DNA of 64,000 nucleotides from NCBI RefSeq assembly GCF_016907015.1, contig NZ_JAFBBE010000016.1, positions 1-64,000 on the forward strand, written 5' to 3'. The position numbers and the translations under genes are program-made. Below are positions 56,062 to 64,000 of this stretch, piece after piece (within the stretch, counting starts at the first letter, position 1; each line of letters starts with the position of its first letter). The DNA is from Oceanisphaera litoralis. Lineage in GTDB: Bacteria > Pseudomonadota > Gammaproteobacteria > Enterobacterales > Aeromonadaceae. The notes below the pieces were generated by a model. It worked only from the letters and a program-made list of their open reading frames with translations, ran no database searches and was not told where the DNA came from.

Positions 56062-57282
56062 ATGCCATTAACAGGAAAACGCATTTTAATCGGCCTCAGC
56101 GGCGGCATTGCCGCCTACAAGAGTGCCGAGCTGGTTCGCCGGCTCAAGGAGCGTCATGCCGAGGTACGGGTGGTGATGACCGAGTCGGCCAAGTCCTTCA
56201 TTACTCCGCTTACCCTGCAGGCGGTCTCGGGCGAGCCGGTATCCGATGCGCTGCTGGATCCGGCGGCCGAAGCCGGTATGGGTCATATCGAGCTGGCCAA
56301 GTGGGCCGATCTGGTCCTGATTGCCCCGGCCAGCGCCAATACCCTGGCCCGGCTGGCCGCCGGTCTGGCCGATGATCTGCTCACCACCCTGTGTCTGGCC
56401 ACACCGGCCCCGGTCGCGGTGGCGCCAGCCATGAACCAGCAGATGTATCGCCACCACGCCACTCAGGACAACCTGGCCACCCTGGCCCGGCGCCACACCC
56501 TGGTGTGGGGGCCGGCTCAGGGCGCCCAGGCCTGTGGTGATGTGGGCCCGGGCCGCATGCTGGAGCCGATGGAGCTGGTGGCGTTGATTGAGCAGCATTT
56601 TGCGCCGGCATCTCAGCCCAAGGCGCAGCCCCTGGCGGGAGTCAGGCTGATGCTGACCGCCGGCCCCACCCGCGAGGCGCTGGATCCGGTGCGGTTTATC
56701 TCCAACCACAGCTCCGGCAAGATGGGCTTCGCCCTGGCCGCCGCCGCCGCCGAACTGGGCGCCGAGGTCACCCTGATCAGCGGCCCGGTGGCATTGGTCA
56801 CCCCGACCGGAGTACAGCGGCTAGATGTGGAGAGCGCGGCCCAGATGCACGCGGCGGTCATGGCCGGCATTGACACCCAGCACATTTTTATCGCCTGCGC
56901 CGCCGTGGCCGACTATGCGCCCAAGACGGTGGCCAGCCACAAAATAAAGAAGACCGCGGCCGATACCATGGTCATAGAACTGACCAAAAATCCGGATATC
57001 GTGGCCAATGTGGCGGCGCTACCGAACAAGCCCTTTACCGTCGGGTTTGCCGCCGAAACCCGGGATGTGGAAAAATACGCCCGGGACAAGCTCGACCGCA
57101 AGGGGCTGGACATGATTGCGGCCAACAACGTGGCCACCGCCGGCCAGGGCTTCAACGCCGACGACAACGCCCTGACCGTATTCTGGCCCACAGGGCAAAC
57201 CGAATTACCCCTGGCCGGCAAAGCCGAACTGGCCAGACACCTAATCACCCTAATTGCAGAAAAATATCATGACACCCATTGA
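56062..57282 (+). CDS. coaBC: bifunctional phosphopantothenoylcysteine decarboxylase/synthetase
   Basis: Two consecutive steps of CoA synthesis. 406 residues, the E. coli length. The N-terminal CoaC half is the FMN-dependent decarboxylase, with [25 protein letters not shown] and the active-site Cys in [12 protein letters not shown]. The C-terminal CoaB half is the CTP-dependent synthetase, with [33 protein letters not shown] and [12 protein letters not shown]. The start is the ATG at 56062 (a GTG precedes it at 56059). dut overlaps its end by 14 bases. Confidence 0.96.
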   Translation: MPLTGKRILIGLSGGIAAYKSAELVRRLKERHAEVRVVMTESAKSFITPLTLQAVSGEPVSDALLDPAAEAGMGHIELAKWADLVLIAPASANTLARLAAGLADDLLTTLCLATPAPVAVAPAMNQQMYRHHATQDNLATLARRHTLVWGPAQGAQACGDVGPGRMLEPMELVALIEQHFAPASQPKAQPLAGVRLMLTAGPTREALDPVRFISNHSSGKMGFALAAAAAELGAEVTLISGPVALVTPTGVQRLDVESAAQMHAAVMAGIDTQHIFIACAAVADYAPKTVASHKIKKTAADTMVIELTKNPDIVANVAALPNKPFTVGFAAETRDVEKYARDKLDRKGLDMIAANNVATAGQGFNADDNALTVFWPTGQTELPLAGKAELARHLITLIAEKYHDTH

Positions 57283-57724
57283 GCTGAAAATTCTCGACCC
57301 CCGCGTGGGCACCGACTTCCCCCTGCCTGCCTATGCCACACCGGGCTCCGCCGGCCTGGATTTGCGGGCCTGCCTGGACGCCCCCCTGACACTGGCACCG
57401 GGAGAAACCCAACTGCTGCCCACCGGCATCGCCATTCATATTGCCGATCCCGGTCTGTGCGCCACCATACTGCCCCGCTCCGGCCTGGGCCATAAACACG
57501 GCATAGTGCTGGGCAATCTGGTGGGGCTGATTGACTCTGACTACCAGGGACAGTTAATGGTATCCTGCTGGAACCGTGGTGCGGAACAGTTCACCATTAC
57601 GCCGGGTGAGCGCATCGCTCAACTGATGATCCTGCCCGTGGTGCAGGCCCGGTTTACGCTCGTTAACGAGTTTGACCAAAGCGAACGGGGAGAAGGCGGT
57701 TTTGGTTCTTCCGGTCGCCAATAA
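57269..57724 (+). CDS. dut: dUTP diphosphatase
   Basis: Hydrolyses dUTP to dUMP, keeping uracil out of DNA and supplying thymidylate synthesis. 151 residues; trimeric dUTPase with all five motifs: [44 protein letters not shown] and the C-terminal [12 protein letters not shown]. The start at 57269 ([14 protein letters not shown]) lies inside the end of coaBC, so the two are translationally coupled. Confidence 0.97.
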   Translation: MTPIELKILDPRVGTDFPLPAYATPGSAGLDLRACLDAPLTLAPGETQLLPTGIAIHIADPGLCATILPRSGLGHKHGIVLGNLVGLIDSDYQGQLMVSCWNRGAEQFTITPGERIAQLMILPVVQARFTLVNEFDQSERGEGGFGSSGRQ

Positions 57725-57741
57725 CCGAGTTGAGCACGTCT

Positions 57742-58344
57742 ATGGCCAATACCCAAAACAAGAAAAATCGTCGTGAACAAATTTTGCAGGCCCTGGCCCA
57801 CATGCTGGAAACCAGCCCGGGCCAACGTATCACCACCGCCAAACTGGCGGTGGAGGTGGGGGTCTCGGAAGCGGCGCTGTACCGCCATTTTCCGAGCAAG
57901 GCCCGGATGTTCGAGGGGCTCATCGACTTTATCGAAGACACTCTCTTCTCCCGCATCAACCTGATACTGCAGGATGAAAAAGACAGCGCCCTGCGCCTGC
58001 GTTACATCATGCAACTGGTGCTGGGTTTCTGCGAGCGCAATCCGGGCATTACCCGGCTGCTGAACGGTGACGCCCTGCAGGGCGAACACGAACGGCTGCT
58101 GGCGCGCATCCATCAGCTGTTCGAGCGGCTGAATACCCAGCTCAAGCAGGTGATGCGCGAGCGTCGTCTGTACGAAGGAGAGGGATTCGCCGAAGACGAA
58201 ACCGTGCTGGCCAACCTGCTGCTGGCCTATGTGGAAGGACGTATCAACCAGTACGTGCGCAGCCAGTTCCGCATCAAGCCCACCCATCACTTCGACAGCC
58301 ACTGGCAGCTACTGCAGCCGCAGCTGGCTGCGTTGACCATCTGA
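57742..58344 (+). CDS. slmA: nucleoid occlusion factor SlmA
   Basis: TetR-like DNA-binding protein that blocks FtsZ ring formation over the nucleoid. 200 residues. [14 protein letters not shown], then the helix-turn-helix ([20 protein letters not shown], then [13 protein letters not shown]), and [14 protein letters not shown] are clear SlmA features. The start at 57742 ([11 protein letters not shown]) is preferred to a codon four residues upstream. It follows dut by 17 bases, as in E. coli. Confidence 0.95.
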   Translation: MANTQNKKNRREQILQALAHMLETSPGQRITTAKLAVEVGVSEAALYRHFPSKARMFEGLIDFIEDTLFSRINLILQDEKDSALRLRYIMQLVLGFCERNPGITRLLNGDALQGEHERLLARIHQLFERLNTQLKQVMRERRLYEGEGFAEDETVLANLLLAYVEGRINQYVRSQFRIKPTHHFDSHWQLLQPQLAALTI

Positions 58345-58403
58345 ACCACCTACATGGCGCCTGAATCATCCGGCGCCCCCCTACGACACCGAGAGGTAAG
58401 CCG

Positions 58404-59258
58404 ATGGAAACAGAAATTCTCAACGCCGACATACTGAACCAGGCCCAAAGCTGGATTCTGAACAACCAGGAACTGCTGATCAAATATGCGGTGAACATTA
58501 CCGCCGCCCTGCTGACCCTGATCATCGGCTTCATGGCGGTCGGCATGCTCACCGGCGGCATGAACCGGGTGATGAAGGCGCGCAAGATAGACAACACCAT
58601 CTCCGACTTCGTCACCAGCATGCTCAAATATGGCCTGCTGGCCTTCGTGATCATCGCCGCCCTCAGCCGGGTCGGGGTGCAAACCGCCTCCTTCGTGGCC
58701 ATCGTCGGTGCCGCCGGTCTGGCCGTGGGCCTGGCACTGCAGGGCTCCCTGTCCAATTTTGCCGCCGGTGTCTTGCTGATCGGCTTTCGTTTCTTCAAGG
58801 CCGGTGACTATGTGGAAGCGGGCGGCACCGCCGGGACCGTGCAGTCGGTACAGATCTTCACCACCATACTGATGACCCCGGACAACCGCATGATAGTGGT
58901 GCCCAACTCCAAGATCCTGAACGACAACATCATCAACTATTCCAGGGAAAAGACCCGCCGTCTGGACCTGGTGATTGGCGTGTCTTACAGCGCCGACCTC
59001 AAGCTGACCAAGGAAGTGCTGACCCGCATCATCGGCGAAGACTCCCGGGTACTGAAAGATCCCGAGTGCCGCATCGCGGTCAGCAATCTCGGCGCCTCTT
59101 CCGTGGACTTTATCGTGCGCCCCTGGGTCAAGGCCGAAGACTACTGGAACCTGAAGTTCGACCTGCTGGAGAAGATCAAGAGCGAACTGGACGCCAATGG
59201 CATCGGCATTCCCTTCCCGCAGATGGACGTGCACCTGTTCCGGGAAGACAAGGCCTGA
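58404..59258 (+). CDS. mscS: small-conductance mechanosensitive channel MscS
   Basis: Opens under membrane tension to release solutes on osmotic downshock. 284 residues, E. coli 286. Three transmembrane helices, with the pore-lining glycine/alanine-rich TM3 (VGAAGLAVGLALQGSLSNFA), then the MscS beta domain (GTVQSVQIFTTILMTPDNR, VVPNSKILNDNIINYS) and the C-terminal alpha/beta cage domain ending IPFPQMDVHL. In E. coli this gene is not between slmA and pyrE, so its place here is a local insertion or rearrangement. Confidence 0.95.
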   Translation: METEILNADILNQAQSWILNNQELLIKYAVNITAALLTLIIGFMAVGMLTGGMNRVMKARKIDNTISDFVTSMLKYGLLAFVIIAALSRVGVQTASFVAIVGAAGLAVGLALQGSLSNFAAGVLLIGFRFFKAGDYVEAGGTAGTVQSVQIFTTILMTPDNRMIVVPNSKILNDNIINYSREKTRRLDLVIGVSYSADLKLTKEVLTRIIGEDSRVLKDPECRIAVSNLGASSVDFIVRPWVKAEDYWNLKFDLLEKIKSELDANGIGIPFPQMDVHLFREDKA

Positions 59259-59276
59259 GCCCTCCGTCTCACCAAT

Positions 59277-59303
59277 AAAAAAGCCGCTTTCAGCGGCTTT
59301 TTT
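59277..59303. terminator. mscS terminator
   Basis: AAAAAAGCCGCT-TTC-AGCGGCTTTTTT, perfect stem flanked by A and T tracts, 18 bases after the mscS stop. Confidence 0.92.
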
Positions 59304-59360
59304 ATTTCATGCTCCATACTGCGCAATCCGACACAGGCAGCGCCATCCCCGGTTAAGGAG

Positions 59361-59462
59361 GGCAAAGGGAGCGACTTCACGACCGATCAAATGCCATGGA
59401 TGGCATTTGTCGAGCGTCACATGGATGTGCTTGAAGCGTGTCGAGAAGCCGTCGCTTTGGCC
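59361..59462 (+). repeat. NGGA-loop double-hairpin element, copy 2
   Basis: Same architecture as the element at 2114-2216. The outer arms are GGCAAAGGGAGCGACTTC (59361-59378) and GAAGCCGTCGCTTTGGCC (59445-59462), imperfectly complementary. Hairpin 1 is CAAATGCCA/TGGCATTTG (59388-59409, 9 bp) with loop TGGA. Hairpin 2 is CACA/TGTG (59418-59429) with loop TGGA. The spacer is TCGAGCGT, eight bases as in copy 1. Hairpin 1 has a different stem sequence from copy 1 but keeps pairing. It lies in the convergent mscS-pyrE junction, beyond the mscS terminator. Confidence 0.7.
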
Positions 59463-59491
59463 GAGGTTCACCGCACGTCCAGCCAGCTTCG

Positions 59492-60133
59492 TCAGATACC
59501 GTACTGCTCCCGGTAGGCCCGCACCCGCTCCAGATGCTCGCTCATACCTGGCTGTTCACTCAGGTAGTCAATCAGATCGGCCAGGGTAATGATGGCGGTC
59601 ACTTCGGCATTATAGTCCCGCTCCACTTCCTGAATCGCCGACAACTCGCCCTTGCCTTTTTCCTGCCGGTCGAGGGCTATCAGCACGCCGGCAAGCTCGG
59701 CGCCGTTGGCCTGAATGATGTCCATCGACTCGCGAATGGCGGTACCGGCGGTGATCACGTCGTCCACCAGCATGATGCGGCCAACAAGCGGGCTGCCCAC
59801 CAGGTTGCCGCCCTCGCCGTGGGTCTTGGCTTCCTTGCGGTTGAAGCAGTAGGGCACGTCCTGATCGTGCAGCTCCGCCAACTGCACCGCGGTGGCGCTG
59901 GCGATGGGAATGCCCTTGTAGGCCGGGCCGAACAGCACATCGTACTGGGTATTCGCGTCGACTAGCGCGGCGGCATAGAAACAACCCAGGCGCGCCAGAT
60001 CGCGGCCACTGTTGAACAGGCCGGCATTGAAGAAATAGGGGCTCTTGCGCCCGGACTTGAGGGTGAACTCGCCAAACTTAAGCACCTCTTTGGCCATGGC
60101 AAATTCGATAAAATCACGCTGGTAGGCTTTCAT
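59492..60133 (-). CDS. pyrE: orotate phosphoribosyltransferase
   Basis: Joins orotate to PRPP, giving OMP in pyrimidine synthesis. 213 residues, the E. coli length. [40 protein letters not shown] and the PRPP-binding motif [14 protein letters not shown] are diagnostic. GGAGAG precedes the ATG. It lies downstream of rph, as in E. coli, but the 158-base gap here holds a double-hairpin repeat, not an obvious poly-T attenuator. Confidence 0.97.
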   Translation of the reverse strand: MKAYQRDFIEFAMAKEVLKFGEFTLKSGRKSPYFFNAGLFNSGRDLARLGCFYAAALVDANTQYDVLFGPAYKGIPIASATAVQLAELHDQDVPYCFNRKEAKTHGEGGNLVGSPLVGRIMLVDDVITAGTAIRESMDIIQANGAELAGVLIALDRQEKGKGELSAIQEVERDYNAEVTAIITLADLIDYLSEQPGMSEHLERVRAYREQYGI

Positions 60134-60190
60134 TCTGCTCTCCGCAATATTGCTTGCTCACAGAGCCCAGCTCCAGACGCTGACACGCCG

Positions 60191-60240
60191 TAAACCCATC
60201 CCTGGGGGCTCCGCCGCGCCATCCTTGGCGCGGAGGGTCT
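60191..60240 (-). repeat. NGGA-loop double-hairpin element, copy 3
   Basis: On the minus strand: hairpin 1 CCGCGCCA/TGGCGCGG (60214-60233, 8 bp) with loop AGGA, a 7-base spacer containing GAGC, then hairpin 2 CCCA/TGGG (60195-60206) with loop GGGA. A GGCGTGTC tail matches the tails of copies 1 and 2 (GCGGGTC, GCGTGTC). It is oriented in the sense of rph and pyrE, within the rph-pyrE gap. Confidence 0.65.
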
Positions 60241-60291
60241 GCTTACTGGATCTGGCCTCTGCCTGATATTTTGGCTGTATCGGGCGGTAAT

Positions 60292-61014
60292 TTAACCCGA
60301 AATCGCCCGGCGCTGGTGCTCCACCAGCTCGTCGATAGACTTGCGGGCCAGGGCCAGCATGGCCAGCAGCTCTTCGTGGCTGAAGGGTTCGCCTTCGGCG
60401 GTGCCCTGCACCTCGATCATCTTGCCTTCGGCGGTCATCACCACGTTCATGTCGGTTTCGGCGGCGGAGTCTTCGGTATATTCCAGATCCGAGACCGCCT
60501 GGCCATCGACGATGCCCACGGAAATGGCGGCCACCAGGGTCTTGAGCGGGCTTTCAACGATCATACCCTGACCCTGCATCCAGGTCAGGGCATGGGCCAG
60601 CGCCACACAGGCACCGGTAATGGCGGCGGTGCGGGTGCCACCGTCGGCCTGGATCACGTCGCAATCCACGGTAATGGTGTATTCACCCAGCTTGTTCAAA
60701 TCCATGGCGGCGCGCAACGAGCGTCCGATCAGCCGCTGAATTTCCATGGTGCGACCGCCCTGTTTGCCCTTGGCCGCCTCGCGATGCATCCGGCTGTGGG
60801 TAGAGCGTGGCAGCATGCCGTATTCCGCCGTTACCCAGCCCTGGCCCTTGCCACGCAAAAAACGCGGCACGCCTTTTTCTACCGAGGCGGTACACAGCAC
60901 CTTGGTATGACCGAATTCCACCAGCACCGAGCCTTCGGCATGACGGGTATAATTGGAAGTGATGGTAACGGGTCGCATTTCATCGACCGCGCGTCCGCAG
61001 GCTCGTGTAGACAT
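60292..61014 (-). CDS. rph: ribonuclease PH
   Basis: Phosphorolytic 3'-5' exoribonuclease that trims tRNA precursors. 240 residues, similar to full-length RNase [39 protein letters not shown], the phosphate-binding [20 protein letters not shown] region and [20 protein letters not shown] are conserved. The reading frame is intact, unlike the frameshifted rph of E. coli K-12. The start at 61014 has GGAG; the extension to 61107 is not homologous. It is divergent from yicC. Confidence 0.96.
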   Translation of the reverse strand: MSTRACGRAVDEMRPVTITSNYTRHAEGSVLVEFGHTKVLCTASVEKGVPRFLRGKGQGWVTAEYGMLPRSTHSRMHREAAKGKQGGRTMEIQRLIGRSLRAAMDLNKLGEYTITVDCDVIQADGGTRTAAITGACVALAHALTWMQGQGMIVESPLKTLVAAISVGIVDGQAVSDLEYTEDSAAETDMNVVMTAEGKMIEVQGTAEGEPFSHEELLAMLALARKSIDELVEHQRRAISG

Positions 61015-61170
61015 GGCATTCTCCAGTAGGAATAAATTCGTGCCGCCCGGCGGGCGAAACGCCGCCATTATAGAGAAACTGGCCGGCCATTGCATGCGGC
61101 CAGCCATTGGCGGAAACGGCGGCCTGTGTCAGACTTGACCGATTAACCCGCAACACACAATGGGAATCAC

Positions 61171-62034
61171 ATGATCCACAGCATGACCGCCTACGCCCGG
61201 CAGGAATTCAAACAGGACTGGGGCACCGCCGTCTGGGAAATCCGCTCGGTCAACCAGCGCTATCTGGAAACCTACACCCGGCTGCCCGAACAGTTCCGCA
61301 GCCTGGAGCCCCTGGTGCGCGAAAAGCTGCGCGCCCGCCTGCAACGGGGCAAGGTAGAATGCGCCCTGCGTTTCGAGAGCAACCTGGCCAGCCAGGGTCA
61401 GCTGCAGATGAACAAGGCACTGGCCGAACAGTTGATCGAAGGCGCCACCTGGGTGATGGAAAAAGCCGGTCAGGGCAGCCTGAACCCGGTCGACATTCTG
61501 CGCTGGCCGGGGGTGATGGAAGCCCAGGCACAGGACATGGATGCGCTCAGCAATCAGCTGATGGCGTGCCTGGATAAAGTGGTTGACGATTTCCTCGCCG
61601 CCCGCGCCAGCGAAGGCGACAAGCTGAAGGATCTGATAGAACTGCGTCTCACCGGCATCGGGCAGGAAGTGACCAAGGTCAAGACCGAGATGCCCGCCAT
61701 CATGGCCTGGCAGCGGCAGCGGCTGCTGGACAGGTTTGAAGAAGCCAAGATCGAGCTGGAGCCCCAGCGCCTGGAGCAGGAAATGGTGCTGCTGGCCCAG
61801 AAGGTGGACGTGGCCGAAGAGCTGGACCGCCTGGTTACCCACATCGGCGAGACCCGCAAGATCCTGAAAAAGGGCGGCGCCTGTGGCCGTCGGCTGGACT
61901 TCATGATGCAGGAGTTCAACCGCGAGTCCAACACCCTGGGATCCAAGTCGATCAGCACCGACATCACCAATTCGGCGGTGGAGCTGAAAGTGCTTATCGA
62001 GCAGATGCGGGAGCAGATCCAGAACATCGAGTAA
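61171..62034 (+). CDS. yicC: YicC-family endoribonuclease
   Basis: 287 residues, exactly the E. coli YicC length. MIHSMTAYARQEF, WEIRSVNQRYLETYTRLPE and RGKVECALRFE form the N-terminal domain. The C-terminal domain has HIGETRKILKKGGACGRRLD, FMMQEFNRESNTLGSKS and the end VLIEQMREQIQNIE. Members of the family were recently shown to be endoribonucleases acting on structured RNA. It is divergent from rph, as in E. coli. Confidence 0.95.
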   Translation: MIHSMTAYARQEFKQDWGTAVWEIRSVNQRYLETYTRLPEQFRSLEPLVREKLRARLQRGKVECALRFESNLASQGQLQMNKALAEQLIEGATWVMEKAGQGSLNPVDILRWPGVMEAQAQDMDALSNQLMACLDKVVDDFLAARASEGDKLKDLIELRLTGIGQEVTKVKTEMPAIMAWQRQRLLDRFEEAKIELEPQRLEQEMVLLAQKVDVAEELDRLVTHIGETRKILKKGGACGRRLDFMMQEFNRESNTLGSKSISTDITNSAVELKVLIEQMREQIQNIE

Positions 62035-62069
62035 TATCCTGCGCCACCTTTGCTTGCCTCACCAGAACC

Positions 62070-62096
62070 ACAAGCCCCTGATATTCAGGGGCTTGT
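62070..62096. terminator. terminator between yicC and the PanE-like gene
   Basis: ACAAGCCCCTGA-TAT-TCAGGGGCTTGT, a perfect 12-bp stem between convergent genes, with only short T/A stretches outside. Confidence 0.8.
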
Positions 62097-62132
62097 TATT
62101 TCAGCGGCCATCGCACGCAGTACAGGTGGTAA

Positions 62133-63056
62133 TTAGTTGCCACTCAGCCTGGCGCTGTAGGTCTGCAGCACGGCATTCGCCACCGTCAGCATGGGGCAAG
62201 GCACGCCGGCCTGCTCTGCCCGGCTCAGCATATCGCCCACCAGGTGCTCCCCCTCGATCGGCAGGCCGTTTTGCATATCCCGATACATGGACGAATTAAA
62301 CCGGGAGCCCGGATTGGTTAGTGCCCGTTGGAAGCCGGCGATGGCCGCCTCGCCCAGTGGATGCCCATGGGCGGCGGCCGTTTCGGTACATTCATGAAAC
62401 AGCCGCAGCGCGATATCGCCCCCTGCCCGGCTTTGCATATACTCACCCACAGTCCCCTGCAACAGGCAGTTGCTGGCGCCCAGCGCGGCCATCCGGCAGA
62501 ATTTATCCCACATGTCGCCCATTATATCCTCGCTGGCCTCGACCGTGATGCCCGCTTCCGTCATCAAGGCGACCACCCTCTCGACCATGGCCTCTTGGGC
62601 GGGGAAACGGGCACCGATGGTGAGGCTGCTGTAGGGGTTGCTGACGCTGATGGTGGTCGGATCCGCCAGGGTCGCTATGGTCTTGGCGATGCCCCCCAGT
62701 ACCCGCTCCCGGCCAAACTGCCGGTCGAGCAGATCCAGATGCCGGATACCGTTGAGCAGGGGCAGGATGCGGGTGCTCTCGCCGACGGCAGCACGAATAT
62801 CGTCCATCACGCCGGGCAGGGCATAGGCCTTGTTGCTCAGCACAATCAGCTGATAATCGCCATCCAGCTCTGCGGCGGTCACCAGCTTGGGCCTGAAATG
62901 AAGCTGGGTCGATGGCAATGTCAGGGTGAGTCCTGGGCCCTCGAGCTGCCGCTGTCGTTCCGGCCGGACCAGAAAACGGACATCCGCCCCATGCCGATGC
63001 AGAAAAGCACCAAAGAGGCCGCCCACGGCACCGGCACCAACGATAAGTATCTTCAT
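62133..63056 (-). CDS. panE: 2-dehydropantoate 2-reductase family protein
   Basis: NADPH-dependent reduction of ketopantoate to pantoate in pantothenate synthesis is the likely role. 307 residues. The N-terminal Rossmann motif is MKILIVGAGAVGGLFGAFL; VLSNKAYAL and PLLNGIRHLD correspond to the substrate/NADPH region with the conserved Lys and Asn. The C-terminal helical domain has WDKFCRMAALGASN and the SRFNSSMYRDMQNG motif. Some family members reduce other 2-keto acids, so specificity is not certain. The start at 63056 has GAGGA; no operon partner. Confidence 0.87.
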   Translation of the reverse strand: MKILIVGAGAVGGLFGAFLHRHGADVRFLVRPERQRQLEGPGLTLTLPSTQLHFRPKLVTAAELDGDYQLIVLSNKAYALPGVMDDIRAAVGESTRILPLLNGIRHLDLLDRQFGRERVLGGIAKTIATLADPTTISVSNPYSSLTIGARFPAQEAMVERVVALMTEAGITVEASEDIMGDMWDKFCRMAALGASNCLLQGTVGEYMQSRAGGDIALRLFHECTETAAAHGHPLGEAAIAGFQRALTNPGSRFNSSMYRDMQNGLPIEGEHLVGDMLSRAEQAGVPCPMLTVANAVLQTYSARLSGN

Positions 63057-63462
63057 GTAAAGCTGTCCTCTTCTCTTGATTGGGTGTGGCAAGGGGGCAC
63101 GCAGCCCATGGCAGGCGACCTGGCTCCCATCGCCCGGCTATTGCTCTGCGGCCAAGTTATGCAGCCAAGTTACGCGGCCAAATGCTACGCTGCAAAATGT
63201 TACGGTGCCAAACATGGGCCAACAGGTCACGCAAAACATCCGCCGACACCGAATATTCCCAGCCGCCGCCTTGTACCGATATTCACCTTGAGGGGCATTC
63301 GGCCTGTTCGATAATATGGCGATGGCGACCGCTCTGACCGATCGCATCAAACAAATCGAGCAACGGGTGGTGGGCAAATGGCCCTCCCCCGTTTGTCTGC
63401 CGCGCCCCATCGTATTAAAGTAATCGCCTGCCTTTTTCAGACCAGCATCAGAGTCGCAAGCC
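63057..63462. other. intergenic region with 15-bp degenerate repeats
   Basis: 406 bases between the PanE-like gene and the SWIM-domain gene. At about 63158-63215 a series of 13-15-bp units related to TACGCGGCCAAATGC repeats three to four times; a looser copy precedes it from 63142. A 35-codon open frame at 63316-63423 (starting MAMATALTDRIKQ) has no good ribosome site and no recognised homology; I do not call it a gene. No terminator or clear promoter was found. Confidence 0.5.
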
Positions 63463-64000
63463 ATGCATTTCACCCTCGACGATATCCGACAAATAACCGA
63501 TCCGGCGGCCTTCAAGCGGGGCGAGACCTATTTTCGCCAGCGCAAGGTGATCCATACCACACTGGACCCGGTCCATGAGCAGATTATCGCCGAAGTACAG
63601 GGCAACGAGCCTGCCCCTTATGAGGTGTTCCTGTTCTGGGAAGGCCAGCAACTGGTCTCGGACTGCAGTTGCCCGGTGGGATACAACTGCAAGCACGGGG
63701 TGGCGGCGGGCTTGCAGTGGCTGAACCAAGCGAAGGCACCTGACAACGCAAAAGCACCGGGCCACGCAAAAGTACCGGACACCGCAAAAACACCGGAAAA
63801 GGTCCCCGGCAAGTCACCGTTGACACAGTGGCTGGCCGAGCTGCCTGCCGAGATCGAGCGCCACCCGGGTGGGTCGGAGTTACAGCCGGGCCGGCACTAT
63901 CTGCTGTACCGGCTGGAGTATTATCGAGACCGCTTTGTGCTGGCCCTGTACAAGGCCTACCTGAAAAAAGACGGCAGCTGGGGCCAGCAAAAGCCCCATT
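63463..64000 (+). CDS. SWIM zinc-finger protein, probably SNF2-family helicase (partial)
   Basis: An open frame from 63463 runs off the window end, 179 residues visible. It starts MHFTLDDIRQITDPAAFKRG. It has a SWIM-type zinc motif with the pattern CxC-x5-CxH (DCSCPVGYNCKHGVAA, about residues 67-82), as found at the N-terminus of bacterial SNF2/DEAD-like helicases. The helicase part itself would lie beyond the window, so this is inference. Between the zinc motif and the next domain are four 18-bp in-frame repeats (63730-63801). The ribosome site is weak. Confidence 0.75.
   Translation, partial: MHFTLDDIRQITDPAAFKRGETYFRQRKVIHTTLDPVHEQIIAEVQGNEPAPYEVFLFWEGQQLVSDCSCPVGYNCKHGVAAGLQWLNQAKAPDNAKAPGHAKVPDTAKTPEKVPGKSPLTQWLAELPAEIERHPGGSELQPGRHYLLYRLEYYRDRFVLALYKAYLKKDGSWGQQKPH
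63730..63801. repeat. in-frame 18-bp tandem repeat inside the SWIM gene
   Basis: Four 18-bp units related to GCAAAAGYACCGGRCNAC, encoding Ala-Lys-X-Pro-X-X each time. It forms a Lys/Pro-rich linker just after the SWIM motif. Confidence 0.85.

Noticed and set aside
63316-63423. 35-codon open frame MAMATALTDRIKQ..
   Set aside because: No ribosome site, no recognised homology and one of many short frames expected by chance; noted only in the intergenic entry.

Overview
The window is one contiguous stretch of chromosome from a GC-rich gammaproteobacterium. Gene content and order point to the Aeromonadales/Vibrionales side of the class, and relatives of Oceanimonas, Oceanisphaera or Zobellella would fit. 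This placement is inferred from synteny and protein similarity recalled from memory, not from a search. No rRNA, tRNA, CRISPR array, prophage or intact insertion sequence was found.

Layout. (1) 0.1-16.9 kb is housekeeping: an unrecognised protein, trmA, a short malic enzyme, a secreted SNase-like nuclease, rpmE divergent from priA, a LON-domain protein, argS-ftsN, the hslVU heat-shock operon with a visible sigma-32-type promoter, rraA, zapB, cysE, fieF, trmL and a MATE exporter. (2) 17.0-25.2 kb is a complete aa3/caa3-type cytochrome c oxidase locus on the minus strand: subunits II, I and III, CtaG, SURF1, a CxxC protein, CtaA, CyoE and SCO, with one small DUF2909-like gene facing the other way. 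It has the order I know from Pseudomonas. (3) 25.5-29.3 kb holds lexA with two SOS boxes, ubiCA, a FliL-like secreted protein and glpEG. (4) 29.4-34.4 kb is a livKHMGF branched-chain amino-acid ABC transporter with a MITE-like element between livK and livH. (5) 34.7-53.1 kb is the lipopolysaccharide region: a decayed GT25 gene, waaL, tdh-kbl with a TetR regulator, hldD, GT4, two hexapeptide acyltransferases, an intact GT25, waaF, GT9, waaA, an OafA-like acyltransferase, Kdo kinase, and further GT9 and WaaE-like genes. The middle (about 42.5-46.1 kb) is visibly more AT-rich and looks like exchanged DNA. (6) 53.2-62 kb follows the E. coli waa-to-pyrE order: coaD, mutM, rpmG, rpmB, radC, coaBC, dut, slmA, (mscS), pyrE, rph, yicC. 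(7) 62.1-64 kb holds a ketopantoate-reductase-like gene and the start of a SWIM zinc-finger protein that runs off the end.

How the genes work together: the cox genes supply enzyme subunits plus copper and haem A insertion factors. The hldD/waa genes make the heptose-Kdo inner core, phosphorylate Kdo, and add outer sugars, acyl groups and O-antigen. coaD, coaBC and the PanE-like protein touch pantothenate/CoA synthesis. slmA, zapB and ftsN act in division.

Most interesting signal: three intergenic elements (2114-2216, 59361-59462 and 60191-60240 on the minus strand) each carry two consecutive hairpins. All six hairpins have different stems but the same apex, A-NGGA-T. That is the loop signature of CsrA/RsmA binding sites, so these dispersed repeats may act as CsrA-type sponges or 3'-UTR regulatory sites. 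Other repeats include TGAGGGG heptad arrays in gene junctions and in-frame tandem repeats inside three proteins.
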